46,606 nucleotides of DNA. Source: an uncultured Desulfovibrionaceae bacterium. GTDB lineage: Bacteria; Desulfobacterota; Desulfovibrionia; Desulfovibrionales; Desulfovibrionaceae. The translations under genes were made by a program, and so were the position numbers. Positions 16,763 through 25,428 of this stretch are shown here, in pieces. Numbering within the stretch: position 1 is the first letter of the stretch; every line of letters begins with the position of its first letter. Location: contig CALUZP010000156.1 in the NCBI GenBank assembly GCA_944325325.1, forward strand, positions 1 to 46,606, given 5' to 3'. The notes beneath the pieces are model-generated. The model did no database searches and had not been told where the DNA came from. It worked only from the letters and a program-made list of their open reading frames with translations.

Positions 16763-18207
16763 AAGTACTCATGTTTGGCTGGGAGTTTCCTCCCCATCTG
16801 AGCGGTGGCCTGGGAACAGCCTGCTATGGGCTGACCCGGGCGCTGGCGAACCGTGGGACGGAGATCATTTTTGTCCTGCCCCGGCTGGGCCCGGATGAAA
16901 TGGCCCTGCCCGGCAGGTTGCGTCTGCGGTCGGCATCCGGCGTGGTGCTGAGGACAGACGGCATGGAGGCCTTTCCCAGCTATGAACGCTGGCATCATGG
17001 CGGGCCTCTGCTGCCATCCGGGTTCACCGGCAACGCACTGGAGACGGTCTGGAAGGAGCGCCTGCATCTTGTCCATGTGGATTCAGGACTGTTTCCCTAC
17101 GCGACGGAAGAAACCTATCAGAGACGGATGGAGCGCTTCGGGCAGGCTCTGTCGTCTGGCGGTCTTGTCCGGCCGCATGAGGAAGTCGTGCCGGAGGGTG
17201 TCGCCGGCCGGCTGTCTGAAAGGATGACGGGCCATACCGAAACGATCCGTCTGCACGGCGGCTATGGCAAGGACCTGATGACCGAGGTCTTCCGGTACAG
17301 TCAGGCGGCGCTGGGCATGCTCAATGAAGATTTTGACGTTATTCATGTGCATGACTGGATGACGTATCCGGCAGGGATGGTGGTCAAGCAGGTTACCGGC
17401 AAGCCGCTGGTGGCTCATATCCACGCCCTGGAATGCGACCGGAGCGGCGTAAATATGAACACCGAGGTCGCCGCCATTGAAAAGGCCGGCCTGGAAGCCG
17501 CCGACGTTGTGGTTGCGGTAAGTCATTACACCAAGTCACGGGTCGTGTCGCTGTACGGGATCAATCCTGACAAGATTGAAGTTGTCCACAACGCCGTGAC
17601 GCGCAGCGAATCGCGGCGAGCCATGGCGGCCGGTGCACTGCACAGCCACAGCTTTGAAAAGCGGGTTCTGTTCATGGGGCGGGTCACCTATCAGAAGGGA
17701 CCGGAATATTTTGTCGAGGCGGCACGGCTGGTGCTGACGCGCCTGCCGGATACGCGCTTCATCATGGCCGGCAGCGGAGACATGCTGGCCCGCATGGTGT
17801 ATCGTGTGGCCCAGCTGCGCCTTGGCAACCGGTTTCATTTTACAGGGTTCCTCAGGGGCGAGGATGTGGACCGCATTTACGCCATGAGCGACCTGTATGT
17901 GATGCCCAGCGTGTCTGAACCGTTCGGCATTGCGCCGCTTGAAGCCATGGCGTATGACGTGCCGGTGATTATTTCCCGGCAGTCCGGCGTCTCTGAGGTC
18001 GTCAGACATGCCCTGAAGGTCAATTTCTGGGATACGCGGGATCTGGCGGACAAGATCTGCGCGGTATTGAGCTACCCCTGCCTTGCGGAAGAGCTGGTCC
18101 GCAACTGCCGGGAAGAATTGAAGACCATTCGTTGGGAAAACGCAGCGGATCGCCTTAACGCCATCTATGCCCGGTGCGTTGGGGGACATACCGGAGGAGG
18201 TTGCTGA
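16759..18207 (+). CDS. GT4-family glycosyltransferase, glycogen-metabolism type
   Basis: A 482-residue GT-B glycosyltransferase. The N-terminal 'MFGWEFPPHLSGGLGTACYGLTRAL' has the Gly-Gly nucleotide-sugar loop, and the C-terminal 'EPFGIAPLEAMAYDVPVIISRQSGVSEVV' carries the GT4 EX7E motif. 'VIHVHDWMTYPAG' and the 'HALECDRSG' segment resemble prokaryotic glycogen or alpha-glucan synthases of the GT4 group. The likely donor is UDP- or ADP-glucose, inferred from the neighbouring GH133 and GH57 genes. GGAGGG lies six bases before the ATG, which overlaps the preceding stop (ATGA). Confidence 0.85.
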   Translation: MKVLMFGWEFPPHLSGGLGTACYGLTRALANRGTEIIFVLPRLGPDEMALPGRLRLRSASGVVLRTDGMEAFPSYERWHHGGPLLPSGFTGNALETVWKERLHLVHVDSGLFPYATEETYQRRMERFGQALSSGGLVRPHEEVVPEGVAGRLSERMTGHTETIRLHGGYGKDLMTEVFRYSQAALGMLNEDFDVIHVHDWMTYPAGMVVKQVTGKPLVAHIHALECDRSGVNMNTEVAAIEKAGLEAADVVVAVSHYTKSRVVSLYGINPDKIEVVHNAVTRSESRRAMAAGALHSHSFEKRVLFMGRVTYQKGPEYFVEAARLVLTRLPDTRFIMAGSGDMLARMVYRVAQLRLGNRFHFTGFLRGEDVDRIYAMSDLYVMPSVSEPFGIAPLEAMAYDVPVIISRQSGVSEVVRHALKVNFWDTRDLADKICAVLSYPCLAEELVRNCREELKTIRWENAADRLNAIYARCVGGHTGGGC

Positions 18208-18208
18208 C

Positions 18209-19461
18209 ATGCCATCCGTATGCTTCTATTTTCAGGTCCATCAGCCATACCGGCTGAGGCACTATACGTTTTTTGACATCGGGCGGAACCACTTCTACGA
18301 AGATGAGGACGCCAACTGCGACATTCTGCTCAAGGTGGCGCGCAAGTCGTATCTGCCCATGAATCAGCTGCTGCTGGAAGAGATCCGGCGCTGCAACGGC
18401 CGGTTCAAGATCGCTTTCTCCCTGACGGGGACTGTCATCGATCAGCTCGAGGCCTGGGCGCCTGAAGTAATCCGCAGCTTCCAGGATCTGGCTGAAACGG
18501 GCTGCGTGGAATTTCTGTCTGAAACCGACGCGCATTCACTGGCGTTCCAGACGTCACGGCAGGAATTCTGCGAACAGATCAAGGTGCATGACGCGCGGAT
18601 TGAAAAGCTGTTCGGCCAGAAGCCGCGGGTATTCCGCAATACCGAGCTGATTTACAACAACGATCTTGCCAACCTGATTGAAAGCCTGGGCTATGAGGCC
18701 ATTCTGGCGGAAGGTGCGGACAAGATTCTGGGCTGGCGCAGCCCGAATTTTGTCTATCAGCCGTCAACCTGCCTTGATCTGAAGCTGCTTTTGAAGAACT
18801 ACCGACTGTCAGATGACATCGCCTTCCGGTTTTCCAATCACGAATGGCCGGAATTTCCGCTTACGGCGGAAAGTTCGCCTCCTGGGCCCACGCCAGCAAT
18901 GCGGCCGGCGAGGTTATCAATTTGTTCATGGACTATGAGACGTTCGGTGAGCATCAGGGCGAAAGCACAGGCATTTTCCAGTTCATGCGCGCGTTGCCTG
19001 ACTGTGTGCTGAGCCATCCGGACTTCGACTTCCGGACGCCCGTTGAGGTGGCCCGGACCCTGTCACCCATGGCGCGTCTTGACGTGCCTCTGTTCATTTC
19101 GTGGGCCGACGCCGAGCGGGATCTGACCGCCTGGCTGGGCAACGACATGCAAAACGACGCCATTGAAGCGCTCTACAAGCTGGAGCCCCTGGTCAGGGAG
19201 GCGGACAACCCCGACTTGCTGAGAACCTGGCGGCGGCTGCAGACCTCGGACCATTTCTACTATATGTGCACCAAGTGGTTTGCCGACGGCGATGTGCACA
19301 AGTATTTCAACCCCTACAGCTCGCCCTATGACGCCTATATCAATTATATGAATGTGCTGGCTGACTTCGAGCTGACCCTGAAGGAAGTCTGCAGGCGCAA
19401 GGAACAGGTGGCCAAGGTTTCCGTCCCCGAGGAAAAAGCCGTAACGGCACAGCCGCGCTGA
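18209..19461 (+). pseudogene. GH57 alpha-amylase/glucanotransferase-like gene, interrupted by a frameshift
   Basis: The reading frame from ATG 18209 (GGAGGAGG upstream) begins 'VCFYFQVHQPYRLRHY', the standard GH57 start, and includes 'FRNTELIYNN' with the expected catalytic Glu. It then shifts out of frame at about 18870 and ends at 19012. The continuation lies in another frame that resumes at 18874 ('FASWAHASNAAGEVINLFMDYETFGEHQ') and runs to 19461, carrying the expected catalytic Asp. Restoring one A in the AAA run at 18870-18872 joins them into one protein of about 417 residues. It is the third gene of the island. Either a real inactivating mutation, a phase-variable run or a sequencing error explains it. 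Confidence 0.85.
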
Positions 19462-20152
19462 AACGTACGAGCCTGCAGGATGCCATGAACGGCAACCATG
19501 TCCGGACACAGGGAAGGAGTTCGCTCCTCTCCTGTGTCCGTTTTTTTGTGTCAGGTCTGCCGCAAGGGCCCGATGGTGGTCAGTTGTCCGTCAGTACTGG
19601 GACGCGCTGCGGGGGAGTTCCGGAGCGCCTGCCGGGGGGAGATGTTGTTTGCCGTGCGGCCGTTGAGACGTTTTCCATTCACCCTCTGGGCTGTCCGGGC
19701 TATGTGGGGCAGGGCCTGGTTGCAGCGGTCTTCTGGCGGCTGAGGGCAGCTACAGCATGAAGCCCGTGGAAGCCGTGAAAAGCGTTTCCTTATGCCTCCG
19801 GGAAGGGAGCAACCTGTTTTTCCCTTTGAATTGTTGCATATTGGGCGTATGAAGGAGGGGTGCCGGACGCGCCCCTGGGATCTGGAGATATTTGGTCATC
19901 GACGGGCAGTGCGGCTTCTTTGTAACGCAGCCGGCGAGTCCCCTGTGTACGGGATCGCGGACGGTCAGGGCAGAATCACAATCGCATGGCGGTTCTGGCG
20001 GCTGTTCAAGACGGCCCCTGCAAAAGACCATGCAACGGATGAGCAGGTGTGCTGGAGGCCGGTTCGGTCTTGGCCGCAGGTCCTGCACTGACTGCAGCGA
20101 ACATTCAAGGGCTGTTTTTTGCGTATAACAGTCTGTTCTGTGGGTAACAAGA
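19462..20152. other. Intergenic region before the synthase-phosphorylase gene
   Basis: About 690 bp. It contains the terminator at 19503-19547 and a possible -10 hexamer, TATAAC, at 20124-20129, 24 bp before the next start. A plus-strand frame at 19792-20091 has no recognisable family and no ribosome binding site. I see no RNA gene. Confidence 0.5.
19503..19547 (+). terminator. Terminator of the debranching enzyme-GT4-GH57 operon
   Basis: CGGACACAGG and GGAG pair with CTCC and CCTGTGTCCG around a TTCG tetraloop, followed by seven T residues. It is among the strongest intrinsic terminators in the window. Confidence 0.9.
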
Positions 20153-23100
20153 ATGCAAGAAATGAAAGGAATAAGCCTGTTTGAGGTAAGCTGGGAAGTC
20201 TGCAACAAGGTCGGCGGCATTTACGCCGTAGTCAGCAGCAAGGCCCTGCATGCCGTGGAGGCTTTTGGCGGAAACTACTATGTGCTTGGTCCCGATCTGG
20301 GCAACAATCCTGGCTTTGAGGAAACTCAGGAAGCTTGCTGGGAGCCGCTCAAACAGACACTGAGCGTGCGCAATCTTTCCTGCCGGTTCGGGCGCTGGGC
20401 CATTCCAGGACGGCCAAAGGCGATTCTCGTCGCATTCAAGAACCGTTATAACCAGAACCAGCTGCTGTATGAGCTTTGGAACAGGTACGGCGTCGATTCG
20501 CTGACCGGCGGGTGGGACTATGTGGAACCCGTCATGTTCAGCACGGCGTGCGGCGAGGTCATCACCGCCATTTATCAGACAGTCATTGAGCCGGCCGGAG
20601 GGCAGGCCATCGCGCATTTTCACGAGTGGATGTGCGGGGCGGGCCTCCTGCACCTCAAGCGCGCCACGCCGGAAATCGGCACGGTGTTCACCACGCACGC
20701 CACCATGCTCGGCCGGGCCATGGCCAGCGCTGGTGTAGACATTTATCGGGAAATGACGCGGATCAATCCGCAGCGCGAGGCGGCCAACTACAACATCACC
20801 GCCAAGTGCTCCATGGAGCGCGTTTCGGCCCGCGAGGCCGACTGCTTTACCACTGTCAGCAAGATTACAGCTGAGGAGTCCCAGGCATTGCTTGGTCGTA
20901 ATCCGGATATGCTTACGTTCAACGGGCTGGATCTGCGGGTCATCCCGGATTACAGCGTGGATCGCAGCGCAGCGCAGGCCAGCCGGGCCAAGCTCTGTGC
21001 GGCGTTGTCGCGGCTGCTGCGGCGTGATGTGCCCGAGGATACCCGTCTGGTACTTATTTCCGGCAGGTATGAGTTTCATAACAAGGGGATGGACGTGTTT
21101 CTTGACGCCATGGCCGGCGTCAACGCAGCCCTGCACGGCGCACAGACGCGTGTCGTGGCGCTGTGCCTGGCCATGGGCGGCCACAGCGGGGTGAATCAGG
21201 ACGCTGTCAGCGGTGACCCTGCAAAGCATCCTGTCCGCGGTGCCGGCTGGATCACAAGCCACCATGTCTACAATTCCCTGAACGATCCCATCCTGAGCAC
21301 CTGCCTGCGGATCGGGCTGGACAACCGTCCGGATAACGCTGTGCAGGTCGTGTTCGTTCCGGCGCTGCTGGACGGGAATGACGGTTTCCTCAACATGGCC
21401 TATAACGAAGTCCTCTCAGCGTGTGATCTGGGGGTCTTCCCCTCATGGTACGAACCGTGGGGATACACGCCACAGGAAAGTGCAGCCTGGGCTGTGCCGA
21501 CGGTGACAACTGATCTGGCGGGATTTGGTCTGTGGGCCAGAGAGCAGCAGGAGCTGTCTGACGCCGATTGCGGCATTACCGTTCTGCCCAGACGGCAGAA
21601 GAGCTATGAAGATGTCGTGGCCGGGCTGCGCGACAACATTCTGAATGCGGTCTCCCTGCCGGCGGAGCGGCTGGCAAGGCAGCGCCAGGGGGCGCGTCAG
21701 TTTGTGGACGGATGCTCGTGGGAGCGGTTTTTCCCGAACTATCTGGAAGCGTACCGGCTGACGCTGGACAAGATGAAGGCCCGTTCGGGTGTTCTTTCGC
21801 AGCTGCCTTCAGGGGAAGGGTTGTCCCCCAGAGTCTTTACCGGGACCTCGTCCGTGACGCCGGTGCTGCACAAGGTGACGGCCGTGGCGCCGCTTTCCGT
21901 TTCGCTGAGCCGTTTGCGGGATCTGGCCGGCAACCTCTGGTGGAGCTGGCATCCCGAAGCGGTGGAGCTGTTTGCCGACATGGATTCGGATCTCTGGGAA
22001 CGCTGTGGTCACAACCCGGTGCGGCTGCTGACCGAAATCTCTTCAGAGCGCCTCTCCATGCTGGCACGGAACAAGAGCTATCTGGAACGCCTGCGCCATC
22101 TGGCAGAAGCGTTTGACGAATATATGGGCATGCCGCCCCGCAATGATCTGGGAGACGGTGTGAACATTGACCACCCGGTGCTGTACTTTTCCACCGAATA
22201 CGGGGTGCATGAGTCTGTCCCCATTTATTCCGGCGGTCTGGGGGTTCTTTCCGGCGATCATCTCAAGTCGGCAAGTGATCGGCGGATTCCTCTGATCGGT
22301 GTGGGACTTCTGTATAAAAACGGCTACTTCAGACAGGAAATCGATAAGGACGGGCGGCAGGTTGCCCTCTATCCCGAGAACGATTTTACCATGCTGCCGG
22401 TAGAACGGCAGACCGATGCGGACGGCAATCCCCTGCTGATTGACATCGAGCTGCCCGGCCGCAGGCTGTATGCCCAGATCTGGCTGATGCGGGTGGGCAG
22501 GGTCAAGCTGTACCTCCTCGACAGCGACGTGCCTCAGAATACGCCGGAGGACAGGCAGATTACCGCCCGCCTGTACGAAGCCGACCGGGACTGCCGCATC
22601 AGGCAGGAAATTCTGCTCGGCGTTGGCGGGGTGAAGCTTGTGGAAACGCTGAAGCTGACACCCTCCGTCTACCACATGAACGAAGGCCATTCGGCGTTTC
22701 TGGTCATTGAGCGGATACGCCGGCTGATGCAGGAGGCGGGTCTCAGCTTTGCGGAAGCCGGCGAAGTCGTGCGGGCCAGCTGTGCCTTCACCACGCATAC
22801 GCCTGTGGATGCAGGCAATGAGCGTTTCCCGCTGGATCTCATCGAAAAATACTTTGCAAACTGCAGCAAGGCGCTGGGCTTGTCGTGGCAGGAATTCACC
22901 GGCATGGGACGGCTCGAGGGAAGCGACAGAAACCTTTTTGAAATGACTGTGCTGGCATTGAATTATTCCTATCGTGCCAACGGGGTGAGCCGTCTGCACG
23001 GTGAGGTGTCGCGCTGCATGTGGCATGGCGGCTGGAAGGGCATTCCTACGGCGGAAGTGCCTATCGGGCACATCACCAATGGCGTGCATGTGCCTTCCTA

Positions 23101-24418
23101 TGCCGGTCCCGTCATGCGTGAACTTATCCAGGAGGCGATAGGCCCTGAGTGGATGCAGCTTGAGGCCGGGGATCCGGCCTGGGATCGCCTGCGGGACATC
23201 CCGGATGGCCGGCTTTGGGAAGCCCGCCGTCGCCAGAAGGGGATTCTGCTTGAAACGATCCGCCGCCGGCTGCCCGGCATGTGTGCCAAGCTGGGGGTTT
23301 CGAGATCCATGCAGAAGGATATGGCCTCCCGACTCAGCGTGGATGCGCTTGTCATTGGTTTTGCCCGGCGGTTTGCCCCCTACAAGCGCGCCAATCTCCT
23401 TTTTGCCGACCCAGACAGGCTTGCCCGCCTGCTTTCCGACCCCGCCCGCCCGGTGATTCTTGTGTTTGCCGGCAAGGCACATCCGGCTGATACCGCAGGG
23501 ATCGACATCATGCAGGAGGTCGTGCGTTATACCACGGACGCCCGGTTTGCCGGCAAGATTTTCTTCCTTGAAGATTACAACCTCGCTATTTCCCGGCTGA
23601 TGGTGCGCGGTTGCGACGTATGGCTCAACACCCCCCGCCGGCCTCACGAGGCCAGTGGCACCAGCGGCATGAAACTGTCGGTCAGCGGCGGAATTAATCT
23701 GAGCATTGCCGACGGCTGGTGGTGTGAAGGATATGACGGCAGCAACGGCTGGACCATAGGCCCTGTCGAGACGCGGCTGTCCGCCCAGGCACAGAGCGAC
23801 TATGCGGATGCCGAGGCGCTCTATGCGGCGCTTGAAGATCAGGTCCTTCCCCTGTTCTATGAGTGCGGCGACGACGGTATCCCGCACCGCTGGCTGGCCA
23901 TGGCCAAGAACGCCATGGCCACCCTCACCGCTCAGTACAGCTCTGACAGGATGGTGCTGGAATATGTGAACAAGTCCTACCTGCCCACGGCACAGCGGGC
24001 TGTCCAGATGTGCCAGGACAACTTTGCACTGGCCCGCCGTCTCGCAGCCTGGAAGCACGATCTGGCAAGCCGCTTCCTGACTGTCCAGATTACGGAAGTC
24101 CTCATTGAAGGCATGGAAGGCGACGTGCTGCTGTGCGGCCATCCCCTGCAGGCAACAGTTACACTCAAGCCGGGTACCATGCCGCCGGAAGAGCTGCTGG
24201 TGCAGCTTGTGGCCGGCCAGAGCCAGGGAACTGACTTTGCTGATCCCCCCTCCGTAGTCAATCTCAAGCAGGTCCGGCACATGGATGACGGACGGCTGGT
24301 CTATGCCGGTTCGCTTTCTGTCATGCAGAGCGGGCAGTATGCCTACGGTGTCCGGGTCATGGCCTTTACCGAAGGGCTCGGTTCTCCTGTTGACACGCGC
24401 CTTGTCCTGTGGGCGTAA
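20153..24418 (+). CDS. Glycogen synthase-glycogen phosphorylase fusion protein
   Basis: A 1421-residue two-enzyme protein. Residues 1 to about 560 resemble GT3-type (eukaryote-like) glycogen synthase: 'LFEVSWEVCNKVGGIYAVVSSKA' at the start, 'AHFHEWMCGAGLL', 'TTHATMLGR', 'RVSAREADCFTTVS' and 'FPSWYEPWGYTPQES'. From about 580 to 1420 it is an alpha-glucan phosphorylase of the GT35 short type. This part has 'LAGNLWWSWHPEAVELF', 'YFSTEYGVHESVPIYSGGLGVLSGDHLKSASD', 'RRFAPYKRANLL' and 'EASGTSGMKLSVSGG', whose Lys1174 is the expected pyridoxal phosphate site. One chain would thus extend and degrade the same polymer. It lies downstream of the debranching island in its own transcription unit. No frameshift is seen, so the fusion is continuous in this sequence. 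Confidence 0.88.
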   Translation: MQEMKGISLFEVSWEVCNKVGGIYAVVSSKALHAVEAFGGNYYVLGPDLGNNPGFEETQEACWEPLKQTLSVRNLSCRFGRWAIPGRPKAILVAFKNRYNQNQLLYELWNRYGVDSLTGGWDYVEPVMFSTACGEVITAIYQTVIEPAGGQAIAHFHEWMCGAGLLHLKRATPEIGTVFTTHATMLGRAMASAGVDIYREMTRINPQREAANYNITAKCSMERVSAREADCFTTVSKITAEESQALLGRNPDMLTFNGLDLRVIPDYSVDRSAAQASRAKLCAALSRLLRRDVPEDTRLVLISGRYEFHNKGMDVFLDAMAGVNAALHGAQTRVVALCLAMGGHSGVNQDAVSGDPAKHPVRGAGWITSHHVYNSLNDPILSTCLRIGLDNRPDNAVQVVFVPALLDGNDGFLNMAYNEVLSACDLGVFPSWYEPWGYTPQESAAWAVPTVTTDLAGFGLWAREQQELSDADCGITVLPRRQKSYEDVVAGLRDNILNAVSLPAERLARQRQGARQFVDGCSWERFFPNYLEAYRLTLDKMKARSGVLSQLPSGEGLSPRVFTGTSSVTPVLHKVTAVAPLSVSLSRLRDLAGNLWWSWHPEAVELFADMDSDLWERCGHNPVRLLTEISSERLSMLARNKSYLERLRHLAEAFDEYMGMPPRNDLGDGVNIDHPVLYFSTEYGVHESVPIYSGGLGVLSGDHLKSASDRRIPLIGVGLLYKNGYFRQEIDKDGRQVALYPENDFTMLPVERQTDADGNPLLIDIELPGRRLYAQIWLMRVGRVKLYLLDSDVPQNTPEDRQITARLYEADRDCRIRQEILLGVGGVKLVETLKLTPSVYHMNEGHSAFLVIERIRRLMQEAGLSFAEAGEVVRASCAFTTHTPVDAGNERFPLDLIEKYFANCSKALGLSWQEFTGMGRLEGSDRNLFEMTVLALNYSYRANGVSRLHGEVSRCMWHGGWKGIPTAEVPIGHITNGVHVPSYAGPVMRELIQEAIGPEWMQLEAGDPAWDRLRDIPDGRLWEARRRQKGILLETIRRRLPGMCAKLGVSRSMQKDMASRLSVDALVIGFARRFAPYKRANLLFADPDRLARLLSDPARPVILVFAGKAHPADTAGIDIMQEVVRYTTDARFAGKIFFLEDYNLAISRLMVRGCDVWLNTPRRPHEASGTSGMKLSVSGGINLSIADGWWCEGYDGSNGWTIGPVETRLSAQAQSDYADAEALYAALEDQVLPLFYECGDDGIPHRWLAMAKNAMATLTAQYSSDRMVLEYVNKSYLPTAQRAVQMCQDNFALARRLAAWKHDLASRFLTVQITEVLIEGMEGDVLLCGHPLQATVTLKPGTMPPEELLVQLVAGQSQGTDFADPPSVVNLKQVRHMDDGRLVYAGSLSVMQSGQYAYGVRVMAFTEGLGSPVDTRLVLWA

Positions 24419-24532
24419 GAAGAGCGTTAAGTCAAAATGCCGCCACGGCCCGGAGCGGGTGAATTCGGGCCGTGGCAGGCAACACGTCCATGCTGTATTT
24501 AGTGCACGCTCTCAGAGTGACGTGCTGGCTGG

Positions 24533-24548
24533 TGTGAAATTTCTCACA
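24533..24548. promoter_or_regulatory. CRP/FNR-family binding site, perfect TGTGA-N6-TCACA
   Basis: TGTGA and TCACA are separated by six bases, the exact symmetric core of CRP-type sites. In sulfate reducers CRP/FNR-family regulators such as HcpR use closely related motifs. It sits 10 bp before an uncertain ORF and about 880 bp before tctC, so the target promoter is unclear. Confidence 0.45.
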
Positions 24549-24839
24549 TCAGTCGGGATGGAGCTGTGTGATGAATGTGCCGCTCAGGAAGGCCGCCGGC
24601 AAGGTGCTGTCCAGATATGCACTTGTGTGGTACTCACAGGTGGGGCGTATGCTGTCGTGCTGCTCCTTATCTACGGCATAATGGGATCACACAAGTTTCG
24701 TTTGACAGGATCCTCAGGGGCACAGGCCAGCCGTGACACGTCAACAGCGCTAACATTGCCTGGAAGCACTGTCCGCAGAACGCAGAGTGCGTTGCGTTTT
24801 AAGGCTTCATGATGTCCATGGTGGTGACGTCGCCGTTTA

Positions 24840-24873
24840 TGATGTCTGATTATCTTGGTCTAATCAGACATCA
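24840..24873. promoter_or_regulatory. 13-bp perfect inverted repeat, operator or terminator stem
   Basis: TGATGTCTGATTA and TAATCAGACATCA flank TCTTGGTC. A weak CTTTT follows on the plus strand. The AT-rich stem and the TTGGTCTAA centre could be a binding site for the FadR-type regulator encoded at 34995, but the match to FadR-class operators is only partial. Termination of a small upstream transcript is the alternative. Confidence 0.45.
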
Positions 24874-24888
24874 CTTTTGGTATGTGGA

Positions 24889-25062
24889 TTGAGCAAGATT
24901 ATAAAAATTTAGAATACCAAGAAGTAAGTTAACAGTATGTATAAAAAAGCTACTCTGCCTGGATATTGCTTCGTGCAGTTTTCAAGATGGAAATAACACT
25001 TCCATAGTGTTACCGTTACGATTCAATTTTTCAAGCGCCTCGTTAAACGGGGCGCTTTTTTA
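24889..25062 (+). ncRNA. Candidate small RNA with intrinsic terminator
   Basis: A possible promoter (TTGAGC at 24889, TAGAAT at 24910-24915, spacing short at 15) precedes an AT-rich stretch of about 140 nt. The stretch contains AACAC/GTGTT and GGAA/TTCC stems and ends in a strong terminator. A 19-codon frame at 24937-24996 has no clear ribosome binding site, so a non-coding RNA or short leader peptide transcript are both possible. Confidence 0.4.
25033..25062 (+). terminator. Intrinsic terminator of the candidate small RNA
   Basis: AAGCGCCTCG and CGGGGCGCTT form a 10-bp stem (one T-G pair) with a TTAAA loop, followed by TTTTTA. No annotated gene ends here, which implies a short upstream transcript. 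Confidence 0.8.
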
Positions 25063-25301
25063 TTGTCCTTACAAGTCAGGCGTTGCTTTTCAGCACATAA
25101 ACAGGGTGTGAAGCCTTGCGGCTGCGGGAGGCAACAAAGGAACAGCGTCTTCATTGCGGTATGTGCAGGTGTTTCTCAATCCCGTTGGCTGTAACAGGTA
25201 AATTTTATATATCTATTTAATTTTTATTGATTATTTATTGTATAGAGAAGATTTTACGGAGACGGTCTAAACAATGTAATATTCAAATAGCATACTATTT
25301 A

Positions 25302-25330
25302 TTGACAGCTCTTAGATTCGATGCTAGTAC
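25302..25330 (+). promoter_or_regulatory. Promoter of the tct-glycyl radical enzyme operon
   Basis: TTGACA and TAGTAC are separated by 17 bp, giving a leader of about 90 nt before tctC. A palindrome AAATAG-CATA-CTATTT at 25285-25300 abuts the -35 box and is a candidate regulator site. Confidence 0.55.
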
Positions 25331-25428
25331 GTTTAATCACGAGCGTGATGGGGGAGAGCGCCGTAGGTGAATTATACAGTCGAATAGAACGATTTGGCTG
25401 TAACTTCATAACTTTTTAAGGAGTGGTT

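Larger units (their letters stand above)
24419..25428. other. Large intergenic region before the tct operon
   Basis: About 1 kb, becoming AT-rich from 24.87 kb. In order it holds an 11-bp GC-rich stem at 24440-24476 (GCCACGGCCCG / CGGGCCGTGGC), probably the end of the fusion gene's transcript, and a CRP-type site at 24533-24548. An 84-codon frame at 24558-24812 has one hydrophobic stretch and a CDEC motif, but no good ribosome binding site. Then come a 13-bp inverted repeat at 24840-24873, a candidate small RNA ending at 25062, a palindrome at 25285-25300 and the tct promoter at 25302-25330. Confidence 0.55.

Noticed and set aside
19792-20091. 99-codon frame upstream of the synthase-phosphorylase gene
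   Set aside because: No ribosome binding site and no recognisable family.
22043-24280. 745-codon open frame antisense to the phosphorylase domain
   Set aside because: Mirror frame of a strongly conserved enzyme, with low-complexity composition and no ribosome binding site.
24558-24812. 84-residue frame with a CDEC motif and one hydrophobic segment
   Set aside because: Weak start signal and a CRP-type site only 10 bp upstream of the ATG, which is a poor place for its promoter. Kept only as a note.
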